Source: an uncultured Collinsella sp. (GTDB lineage Bacteria > Actinomycetota > Coriobacteriia > Coriobacteriales > Coriobacteriaceae). From it: DNA of 27,595 nucleotides. Position 1 is the stretch's first letter, and every line of letters begins with the position of its first letter. This document shows positions 1-6,152 of this stretch, one piece after another. Position numbers and translations under genes: made by a program. Below the pieces are notes generated by a model. That model had not been told where the DNA came from and did no database searches. It saw nothing but the letters and a program-made list of their open reading frames with translations. Location: contig UQXA01000030.1 in assembly GCA_900544865.1 (NCBI GenBank), positions 1 through 27,595 on the forward strand, in the 5' to 3' direction.

Positions 1-11
1 ATAAGAGACAG
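1..11. other. Nextera (Tn5 mosaic-end) adapter remnant at the left contig end
   Basis: The first 11 bases, ATAAGAGACAG, equal the 3' end of the 19-base Tn5 mosaic end used in Nextera libraries. With the matching adapter at the other end of the contig this is library sequence, not genome. It also places a false in-frame stop (TAA at 2-4) ahead of the first gene. Confidence 0.85.
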
Positions 12-13
12 GG

Positions 14-598
14 CATGGACTGCGCGGGCGTGCGGGCGGCTCTGCTGGTGGCGGGGCTGCGGCGGAGCTTGCGCTCGCCGTGGGCGACCGGGCACCCTGG
101 GCTCCGGCGCTGGATGGTCTGGTGCTCAACGTGCCCGCGGGCGGGCGTATCTGCGTGATGGGCGCTTCAGGCGTGGGCAAGTCGACGCTGCTTTCGTTGA
201 CAGCGGGGGAGCGCACACCGTGCTCGATGGTGTTTCAGGATACGCGCCTGGTTGAGGACGCCTCTGCTTTGGATAACGTGCTGGTGTGCGCCGACGCGCG
301 CGTGGATGTCTCGAGTGCCGCAGCCCTGTTGCGCCTGCTGGTACCGGGGATCGATGTGCATGCCCGCGTGGCCGAGCTCTCGGGCGGGCAGCGCCGTCGC
401 GTTGAGATTGCCCGAGCCCTGCTGTGCCCGGGCGGCGCGGTGATTCTGGATGAGCCCTTTACCGGCTTAGATACCGCTGCGCGCGACGCATGCGCCGAGG
501 TCGTGCTCGACTTGCTCGACGGCCGCATGCTGTTGCTTGCCACGCACGATGCCGCTGACGCTCGGGCCCTCAATATCTCGGACATCATCACACTTTAA
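14..598 (+). CDS. ABC transporter ATP-binding protein, 5'-truncated by the contig edge
   Basis: This is the nucleotide-binding subunit of an ABC transporter; it would hydrolyse ATP at the inner face of the membrane to drive a permease that is not in the window. Counting from the GTG at 80, the Walker A motif GASGVGKST is at residues 28-36. A Q-loop (VFQD), the signature LSGGQRRRVEIARALL, Walker B VILDEPFTGLD and the H-loop ATHD follow in order. The reading frame is open upstream of 80 to the adapter, and residues there (AELALAV) look like the usual first beta strand, so the GTG at 80 is probably internal and the true start is off the contig. The region from the Q-loop resembles the small ATPases of the nitrate/sulfonate/taurine or thiamine type, but the substrate cannot be told. 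The gene ends the upstream operon: repeat elements and an unrelated gene follow. Confidence 0.85.
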   Translation, partial: HGLRGRAGGSAGGGAAAELALAVGDRAPWAPALDGLVLNVPAGGRICVMGASGVGKSTLLSLTAGERTPCSMVFQDTRLVEDASALDNVLVCADARVDVSSAAALLRLLVPGIDVHARVAELSGGQRRRVEIARALLCPGGAVILDEPFTGLDTAARDACAEVVLDLLDGRMLLLATHDAADARALNISDIITL

Positions 599-618
599 AT
601 ATTTACTCAGCAACAAAA

Positions 619-646
619 TGATCCGTTTTTCTCCGTCCCCATGGGG
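619..646. repeat. Intergenic GGGAC-core repeat, copy A (degenerate single copy)
   Basis: The segment reads TGATCCGTTTTTCTCCGTCC then CCATGGGG. On the opposite strand this is a GGGGACGGAG core. It matches the repeat at 1015-1045 and both arms of the inverted pair at 16456-16544, but the closing GGATCA half of the small terminal inverted repeat is lost. It lies 20 bp after the ABC gene. Confidence 0.65.
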
Positions 647-669
647 CGGGTGTGGTATTCTATCTGCGG

Positions 670-698
670 GGTATTACATAAGAATACTAAGTAATACC
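670..698. promoter_or_regulatory. Candidate operator: 8-bp inverted repeat upstream of the antitoxin gene
   Basis: GGTATTAC (670-677) and GTAATACC (691-698) form a perfect inverted repeat around 13 A/T-rich bases. It lies about 115 bp before the antitoxin start, inside the likely promoter region. RelB/DinJ proteins bind palindromes in their own promoters through a ribbon-helix-helix fold, so autoregulation is a reasonable inference. No clear -35/-10 pair was identified. Confidence 0.4.
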
Positions 699-719
699 AA
701 CGCCGTAGAAACAAATTCC

Positions 720-778
720 AGATGCGGGCCAATCGGGTTGCCTTCACAGCCCGTCGCCCAGCCGCGCGGCCCGCATCT
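720..778 (+). other. Nested hairpin in the antitoxin leader
   Basis: AGATGCGGGCC (720-730) pairs perfectly with GGCCCGCATCT (768-778), an 11-bp stem. Inside it CGGGTTG (734-740) pairs with CAGCCCG (747-753) with one G-U pair. The structure ends 22 bases before the Shine-Dalgarno of the antitoxin gene. It could be a structured leader, a small RNA or a DNA palindrome. I recognise no Rfam family. Confidence 0.4.
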
Positions 779-812
779 ATCCGCACTACCGTCGTTTCAA
801 AAAGGAAGCGCC

Positions 813-1013
813 ATGGCAGAACACATGACCCCGGTTGTCGCGAAGGTCTTGCCCGAGGAAAAGGCAGCCTTCGCGGCGGCAACCCAGCTCGTGGGCACCA
901 CGCCGTCCAACGCCATCCGCATGTTCATCGCCGCCTTCAATCGCTGCGGCACCTTTCCGTTCGACATCTCGCCCAACGGGGCCTTTGGCACTGCGCCTGA
1001 TTCTCATCAATAA
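813..1013 (+). CDS. Orphan RelB/DinJ-family antitoxin-like protein
   Basis: A 66-residue protein. It shows a short beta strand (TPVVAKVLP), then two helices. The second helix carries the family pattern TPSNAIRMFIAAFNRCG followed by the typical FPFDIS ending, as in DinJ/RelB ribbon-helix-helix antitoxins that dimerise, bind promoter DNA and neutralise a YafQ/RelE-type RNase. The ATG at 813 is chosen because AAAGGAAG (801-808) precedes it at good distance and because similarity begins there; the frame is open far upstream but that part looks random. No toxin gene follows: the stop is directly next to a repeat element and then a membrane protease gene. The gene is therefore either a solitary antitoxin (possibly a regulator) or the remnant of a lost pair. 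It sits between two direct copies of one repeat, with an operator-like palindrome and a nested hairpin upstream. Confidence 0.7.
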   Translation: MAEHMTPVVAKVLPEEKAAFAAATQLVGTTPSNAIRMFIAAFNRCGTFPFDISPNGAFGTAPDSHQ

Positions 1014-1014
1014 G

Positions 1015-1045
1015 TGATCCGTTTTCCTCCGTCCCCATGGGATCA
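1015..1045. repeat. Intergenic GGGAC-core repeat, copy B
   Basis: A 31-base element begins TGATCC and ends GGATCA, so its ends are inverted repeats. The opposite strand has GGGGACGGAGG in the middle. It is in the same orientation as copy A and begins one base after the antitoxin stop codon. It matches the arms at 16458-16488 and 16512-16542 except for CATG in place of CAAG. Confidence 0.75.
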
Positions 1046-1096
1046 GCTCTCTGCCGAGTTGTGGTAGAACTAGGGAACGGTTTTGAGGAGGTTGGC

Positions 1097-2011
1097 ATGC
1101 TCAATGCGATGATTTGGGCGCTTGCCTGTTTTGGTGTTGTTGCTGCCGATATTGCCCTGAGCATGGTTCTGTTTTCAGTTCTCGATGCCGTGTCGGTGCT
1201 GACGGGCTATCCGATCGACAATCTCGATATCCAATGGTTCCAGGCTGCCGCTCAGACGGCGTCATTTTTGATGGCGCTGCTGTGGTGGCGTTATCTGTGG
1301 CTCCGCTCCTTCATGGCGCGCCGGCAAGGCGAGCGCCCGCTCGGTGGGGGAGCAAGCGCGGCATGGAAGCGCATTGCCTGCGTTGTTGTGATCGGCCTAT
1401 CCACGCAGGTGGTCATTAGCTACCTATGCGACGGCGTGCTGTCGCTGCTGCCCGAGGTCGCGGCAGACTATAGCGAGCTCGTCGAGGAAACGGGCATGGG
1501 CGATACCAGCCTTCTTGCCGTCCTGACTACGGTGCTCGGCGCGCCGTTTTGCGAAGAGCTCTTGGTGCGCGGCATCATCTTTGAGTTTTCGCTGCGTGCG
1601 TTTAATCCGCAGTGCCGTCCGCTCTGGAAACGCCGGCGCCGCGCGAATGCGCAAGACGGCGCTATAGTGCCCTGGGCGGCCCCGAGTACCTGGGGCGTCG
1701 CCGCGGCAATCGTGCTGCAGGCGGCGGTCTTCGGCTTTATGCACATGAACTGGGTGCAGGGCTGCTACGCGGGCGCTGCCGGCCTCATTTTTGGTTGGGT
1801 ACTCGTGACCACCGGAAAGCTCCGCTACACGATTCTGCTGCACTTTGCGTTTAATGCCGGGTCGTATCTTATGACGTTGCTCTGGTTTGTGAACACGCCG
1901 CTCGACGTTGTGGTCACGGTTGGCATCGCCGGCTTTGTGCTGGTAGAGGCGATGCGCTCGCTGCTTCGATTGCGCATTCCCGTGTCGCGCGAAGCTGATC
2001 GGTCTGAGTAA
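1097..2011 (+). CDS. CPBP-family intramembrane metalloprotease (CAAX protease/bacteriocin-processing type)
   Basis: A 304-residue multi-pass membrane protein of the CPBP (Abi, type II CAAX prenyl endopeptidase) family. All three family motifs are visible: EELLVR with E153, E154 and R158; FGFMH with F212 and H216; and HFAFN with H249 and N253. These polar residues form the active site inside the membrane in characterised relatives. The ATG at 1097 is chosen because GAGGAGG (1085-1091) precedes it; the ATG at 1037 lies inside repeat copy B and has no ribosome site. Bacterial members process peptides, take part in self-immunity to bacteriocins, or have unknown substrates; nothing nearby identifies the substrate. 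It faces the araC gene tail to tail with only eight bases between the stop codons. Confidence 0.85.
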   Translation: MLNAMIWALACFGVVAADIALSMVLFSVLDAVSVLTGYPIDNLDIQWFQAAAQTASFLMALLWWRYLWLRSFMARRQGERPLGGGASAAWKRIACVVVIGLSTQVVISYLCDGVLSLLPEVAADYSELVEETGMGDTSLLAVLTTVLGAPFCEELLVRGIIFEFSLRAFNPQCRPLWKRRRRANAQDGAIVPWAAPSTWGVAAAIVLQAAVFGFMHMNWVQGCYAGAAGLIFGWVLVTTGKLRYTILLHFAFNAGSYLMTLLWFVNTPLDVVVTVGIAGFVLVEAMRSLLRLRIPVSREADRSE

Positions 2012-2033
2012 TAACGCCTTTAATTAGACCGAT
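1998..2033. terminator. Inverted repeat spanning the convergent gene ends (possible two-way terminator)
   Basis: ATCGGTCT (1998-2005) and AGACCGAT (2026-2033) are perfect inverted repeats. They lie across the two stop codons of the convergent protease and araC genes. There is no strong T-run on either side, so an intrinsic terminator is uncertain. Confidence 0.3.
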
Positions 2034-3012
2034 GCGTCCTGAACGCACCTGGCGTTTCGCCGAATGCTTCTTTAAATTTTGAGTAAAAGAATGACATGTT
2101 GGAGATGCCGACTTTTCGAGCTACATACTGCACGCTGCGCTCGGTGTTATTGAGAAGATATGCCGCCTCTGTGAGCTGCTGGTTGAGCTTGATTTGCGAA
2201 AACGTTTTGCCGGTTTTTTGCTTGATCAAGCTGCTGAGATAGCTGGTGCTATAACCCGTATCGCTCGCAATGCTTTCGAGTGTGCAGTCGCCGTAGCTTC
2301 GCTCAATATGATTCAGAATCGACACGATGCGTTCGTCCGACATGATCGCCTGGTTATCAGTTGCGGAGCGTCGGTACAGTCCTCGAATGAGAACAAGGAA
2401 TAGGCTGACGGCGAGGTGCCTCATGAGTTCATTGGAATAGGCATCTTTAAAGTGATATTCGATAAAGAGCATATCGATGAGGCGTCGCGCATGTCGGGCG
2501 TATTCCTCTGGAAGAATGAGATATTTTCGGGCCTCGCGGTTTTTGGACACAAAATCAAATAGAAGATTCGTTAATGGTGACGCGCCGGGTAGCTGGCTCA
2601 GGAACAACGAATCGAACATTTCTTTTTTGAAGACGATCGAAATGACGATATCATGCTCGCCCTTAACGTATGGAACGCTTCTGACTACGCCGGTGTTGCA
2701 AATGAGCACATCGCCCTTTTTAAGGAGTAGTCGCCGTCCGTTGACGATAAACGTGCAGACACCGTCGTACACGTAGTTAAGCTCCATATCCCGATTGATA
2801 TGAGGAGGAATATCGGTAAAGCGCGACTCCTTGATAAGGCCCACGGGGTTTTCGTCGAGAGTTTCTTTCCAATCAAACAGATAGACCTCTTCGCCGTTAA
2901 TGGTTGTGGTTTCCACCCTGTTATATCGCGGGCTGAGCTCTCCCGGATGTGTGCGATGCCACTCTTCGGTCTCGGTATGTGTATAGAGCAGCTGTTTGAG
3001 ATTCGAATCCAT
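2020..3012 (-). CDS. AraC-family transcriptional regulator of the beta-glucoside locus
   Basis: A 330-residue protein. An N-terminal cupin-like sensing domain of roughly 180 residues (for example VYDGVCTFIVNGRRLLLKKG) is followed by a C-terminal AraC/XylS DNA-binding domain of about 100 residues. This has two helix-turn-helix units, LESIASDTGYSTSYLSSLIK and VQYVARKVGISNMSFFYSKF, and the family ending FGETPGAFR. It is divergent from the 6-phospho-beta-glucosidase gene across about 150 bp, the usual arrangement for a local sugar-responsive activator. It probably senses a beta-glucoside or its phosphate and controls bglA and the PTS gene; that is inferred from position only. A GGAG lies before the ATG at 3012. 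The gene is clearly richer in A and T than the flanking housekeeping genes. Confidence 0.85.
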   Translation of the reverse strand: MDSNLKQLLYTHTETEEWHRTHPGELSPRYNRVETTTINGEEVYLFDWKETLDENPVGLIKESRFTDIPPHINRDMELNYVYDGVCTFIVNGRRLLLKKGDVLICNTGVVRSVPYVKGEHDIVISIVFKKEMFDSLFLSQLPGASPLTNLLFDFVSKNREARKYLILPEEYARHARRLIDMLFIEYHFKDAYSNELMRHLAVSLFLVLIRGLYRRSATDNQAIMSDERIVSILNHIERSYGDCTLESIASDTGYSTSYLSSLIKQKTGKTFSQIKLNQQLTEAAYLLNNTERSVQYVARKVGISNMSFFYSKFKEAFGETPGAFRTHRSN

Positions 3013-3165
3013 GGGGTGCTCCAGGGGTGAACGGTAGAATCGATGCCTTAAACGGTATTATATCTAAAAAAATGTTATAAACCCACGCTTTCTATGCGAT
3101 ATCTTATGCATCTTGTTCTTCCTAGTATTGGGTTATCCGCTGGAGCATCCGATCAAGGAGGGCAA
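3013..3165. promoter_or_regulatory. Divergent promoter region between araC and bglA
   Basis: An A/T-rich stretch lies at about 3048-3082. On the minus strand a perfect TATAAT (complement of 3057-3062) can serve araC, with a poor -35. On the plus strand TGTTATAAA (3073-3081) has the form of an extended -10 for bglA, giving a leader of roughly 75 bases. No convincing paired operator for the AraC protein was found by eye. Confidence 0.4.
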
Positions 3166-4644
3166 ATGAGTAAGTTAAAACATGGGTTTGACTCCGACTT
3201 TTTATGGGGCGGAGCCATATCGTGCTCGCAGGCCGATGGCGCCTGGAATGAGGGCGGAAAGGGAAAGTCGACGCAGGATTGTCGATGGCTGGATGGTACC
3301 TGGACTCATGACCAGATTGAGGACAAGCATCAAAACAACCCCTTCTGCCATGACGAGCTAATGAACGCTCTCGCAGATGATGGCGTTGAGTTCTACCCGT
3401 TTAGGCGTGGCAACGACTTCTATCATCACTACCGTGAGGACATCGCGCTTTTTGCGGAGATGGGTCTCAAGCTGTTCCGCACCTCTATTTGCTGGAGCCG
3501 AATCTATCCTAACGGAGATGACCTTGAGCCTAACCGCGAAGGCATCGAGTGGTATCGAAGCATGCTGGGTGAGTGCAAAAAGCACGGCATTAAGACCTTC
3601 GTCACCATGCTCCACTATGACATCCCGGTAAATCTTGTCACCACATATGGGGGATGGAAGAATCGCAAGACGATTGATTTCTTCGCCCGCTATGTCGAGA
3701 CAATCGTTACGGAATTGGGCGACCTGGTCGATTTCTGGCTGCCTTTTAACGAGTTCAATGCAGCGCGTTTTTCGCCTTGGGACGGGGTCTGTCTGGTCAA
3801 AGACGAAGAGGGGGAGAATTTCGATCGAGCCATCTTCCAGTGCCTGCACCACGAGTTCGTTGCCAATGCGCGCGCCGTCGAGATTGTCCATCGTCTTTCG
3901 CCCGATACTCCCGTTGGCGGCATGATTGCTCGATTCTGTACGTATCCCGCCACCTGCCGTCCCGAAGATAACATGCAGGCTATTCACGACGACCAGTATT
4001 CCAACTGGTTCTATACGGACGTGATGGCTCGTGGAAAATACCCCGCTTATATGAATCGCTATTTCGACGCGTGCGATATCGAGATTCAAATGGAGCCAGG
4101 CGATGAAGAGCTCATCGCTCGCAACACGGTCGACTTCCTGGCCTTCTCGTACTACTTTTCCCAGGTATCCACCTGCGATCAGGGATGGGAGAAGACTGCG
4201 GGAAATCTGGTCATGGCAAACAAGAACCCTTATCTCGAGACGAGTGAGTGGGGCTGGCAGCTCGATCCCATTGGCCTGAGGGTTACCCTTAACCAGATGT
4301 ATGACCGCTATGGGCTGCCCCTGTATATCGCCGAGAACGGCCTCGGTACATCTGATGTGGTCGAGGAGGATGGCAGCATCCACGACGAGTATCGAATCGA
4401 TTATTTGCGCCAGCACATAAAGTGCCTTAAGGAAGCAGTGATCGATGGCGTTGACGTGCGCGGATACATGATCTGGGGATTCATTGACCTTGTTGCCTGC
4501 GGTCCTCTTACGATGGACAAGCGCTACGGGCTTATCTATGTCGATCTGGATAATTGCGGCAACGGCACTGCGGAGCGCTTGCGTAAAGACTCTTTCTATT
4601 GGTACCAGAAATGTATCGCCACTAATGGCGAGGATCTTGGGTAG
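3166..4644 (+). CDS. bglA: 6-phospho-beta-glucosidase, glycoside hydrolase family 1
   Basis: A 492-residue GH1 enzyme that would hydrolyse phosphorylated beta-glucosides (cellobiose-, salicin- or arbutin-6-phosphate type) in the cytoplasm after PTS uptake. The acid/base glutamate is E196 in PFNEFN and the nucleophile is E390 in IAENGLGT, both in the expected places of the TIM barrel. The C-terminal KRYGLIYVD segment is the part that in 6-phospho enzymes helps bind the sugar phosphate, which favours a phospho-glycosidase over a plain beta-glucosidase. The start at 3166 is fixed by AAGGAGG (3155-3161); in-frame sequence upstream to 3094 is leader. The PTS gene starts 11 bases after the stop, so the two form an operon. 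Exact sugar specificity cannot be read from the sequence; the bglA symbol names the function class. Confidence 0.88.
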   Translation: MSKLKHGFDSDFLWGGAISCSQADGAWNEGGKGKSTQDCRWLDGTWTHDQIEDKHQNNPFCHDELMNALADDGVEFYPFRRGNDFYHHYREDIALFAEMGLKLFRTSICWSRIYPNGDDLEPNREGIEWYRSMLGECKKHGIKTFVTMLHYDIPVNLVTTYGGWKNRKTIDFFARYVETIVTELGDLVDFWLPFNEFNAARFSPWDGVCLVKDEEGENFDRAIFQCLHHEFVANARAVEIVHRLSPDTPVGGMIARFCTYPATCRPEDNMQAIHDDQYSNWFYTDVMARGKYPAYMNRYFDACDIEIQMEPGDEELIARNTVDFLAFSYYFSQVSTCDQGWEKTAGNLVMANKNPYLETSEWGWQLDPIGLRVTLNQMYDRYGLPLYIAENGLGTSDVVEEDGSIHDEYRIDYLRQHIKCLKEAVIDGVDVRGYMIWGFIDLVACGPLTMDKRYGLIYVDLDNCGNGTAERLRKDSFYWYQKCIATNGEDLG

Positions 4645-4655
4645 GAGTGATTGTT

Positions 4656-6026
4656 GTGGCAGACAAGAAGGAACTGGCCGCTCGTGTCCTCGAGCTCGTG
4701 GGCGGCGCCGATAACGTTGTTATGGCAACGCACTGCATTACAAGGCTCAGATTCAACCTGAAGGACGATAGCAAGGCAGACCTGGAGGCCCTTAAGACGC
4801 TTGACGGCGCCTTGGGCGCGCAGGTTAAAGACGGACAGTGGCAAGTTATCATCGGCGCCAGCGTGGGGTCGGTATATGACGAATTGGAGCCCATGCTAGG
4901 TGACAGGATGGGTGGCGAGGTCTCCGCCGACGCCGAGCAGCCTGAGCTCCAAAAAGGTTCGGCTCGCGTATTCGATATCATCACCGGCATCTTTTCCGCT
5001 ATCATTCCCGCACTGGTGGCGGGAGGCATCGTAAAGGGCATCCTGGCTGCTATCGCGGCTTTTGGAATCGACACGGGTGCCGGCGACTTTGCGATATTCA
5101 ATATGATTTCGGATATCCCGTTCTACTTCTTGCCGTTTTTGCTGGCAATGTCTACAGCTGATAAGTTCCGGGTCAACCGTTCGCTTGCGCTTTGTGTTGC
5201 CGGATCGCTGATGTACCCGACCATTGTCAACGCTGTCGGTACGGGCGAGACGCCCCTTGCGCTGTTCGGTTTTGCGGTGCCGATTTTTAGCTACGCCGAT
5301 TCCGTGTTCCCGGTTATCTTTGGCGTCATTGGCTTGTCTTTTGTATATCGCGCAATCGACAAAGTCGTGCCGGATCTTTTTAAGCTCGTTGTCGTTCCGG
5401 CGCTCTCCCTTGCTATCGTGATTCCCGTCAACCTGTTTGTGCTCGCTCCGATTGGTGCCTGGTGCGGTCTTGGTCTTGCCAACGGTATCGTTTGGCTATT
5501 CTCGACGTTAGGCCCCGTTGCCGGTTTTCTGCTGGGCTTCTTTATGCCGCTTATTGTGCTCTTCGGCATGCATCAGTCAACGAGCCCTATCCAGATTTCC
5601 AATATCGCAACGCTTGGGTATGACTATCTGCTCCCGATCTCTTTCTGCCATAACCTCGCCGAAAGCGGTGCGTCTTTTGGTGCAGCCCTGCGCATGACCG
5701 ACGAAAAGCTCAAGTCCGCTGCAATGACGTGCGCCTTCTCAGCATTTATGGGAATTTCCGAGCCCGCCTTGTTTACCGTTCAGGTTCCTAACAGGACTCC
5801 GCTTATCGCTGCGATGATCGCGGATGGCATTGGCGGTGCGCTTACCGTTGTTCTCGGCGCAAAGTGCTTCGGCTTTGTTATGCCCGGCATTACCTCGTTG
5901 CCCGTTTATGCCGATCCAAGCGGCAATCCCATGAACCTGATCATGATTGTCGTCTGCATCGCTTTGACTTGGGTTATCTCTGCGGCGCTCTCGTTTGCGC
6001 TTTATGGTCGTTTCGACAAAAAGTAA
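4656..6026 (+). CDS. PTS beta-glucoside-type EIIBC permease (no EIIA domain)
   Basis: A membrane component of the phosphotransferase system of the glucose/beta-glucoside superfamily. It imports the sugar and phosphorylates it. Residues 1-80 are the EIIB domain with the phosphorylated cysteine C27 in THCITRLRF. From about residue 100 an EIIC domain with around ten membrane segments follows; it contains MHQSTSPIQI and GISEPALF (366-373), the conserved substrate-site region. The protein ends after EIIC (456 residues), so no EIIA domain is fused, unlike classical BglF; phosphate must come from an EIIA encoded elsewhere. GTG at 4656 is preferred because AGGAG (4643-4647) is eight bases before it; GTG at 4647 overlaps that site. 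It follows bglA by 11 bases, and its product would be the substrate of that enzyme. Confidence 0.85.
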   Translation: MADKKELAARVLELVGGADNVVMATHCITRLRFNLKDDSKADLEALKTLDGALGAQVKDGQWQVIIGASVGSVYDELEPMLGDRMGGEVSADAEQPELQKGSARVFDIITGIFSAIIPALVAGGIVKGILAAIAAFGIDTGAGDFAIFNMISDIPFYFLPFLLAMSTADKFRVNRSLALCVAGSLMYPTIVNAVGTGETPLALFGFAVPIFSYADSVFPVIFGVIGLSFVYRAIDKVVPDLFKLVVVPALSLAIVIPVNLFVLAPIGAWCGLGLANGIVWLFSTLGPVAGFLLGFFMPLIVLFGMHQSTSPIQISNIATLGYDYLLPISFCHNLAESGASFGAALRMTDEKLKSAAMTCAFSAFMGISEPALFTVQVPNRTPLIAAMIADGIGGALTVVLGAKCFGFVMPGITSLPVYADPSGNPMNLIMIVVCIALTWVISAALSFALYGRFDKK

Positions 6027-6055
6027 CGACGTTTTGAGATAGACAATATTAATCG

Positions 6056-6103
6056 GCCGCTCGCCGGGGAATCGTTCTGCGACGCCCCGGCGAGCGGCAT
6101 TTT
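6056..6103 (+). terminator. Intrinsic terminator after the PTS gene
   Basis: A perfect 14-bp stem (6056-6069 with 6085-6098, GC-rich) has a 15-base loop and is followed by ATTTTATT. It closes the bglA-PTS operon. It may also stop the convergent ygiQ transcript, but no T-run is seen on that strand. Confidence 0.75.
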
Positions 6104-6152
6104 ATTGGTGGGGCGTGTCGTGTCGCCAACGGCGGCATGCCGCCTCGCCGCG

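Noticed and set aside
937..1164. Short peptides containing MGTEENGS or MGTEKNGS translated from the repeats at 619-646 and 1015-1045
   Set aside because: They arise from translating the repeat element itself and have no supporting start signals.
3094..3165. N-terminal extension of the GH1 enzyme from the ATG at 3094
   Set aside because: A strong AAGGAGG stands directly before 3166, and the GH1 homology begins there.
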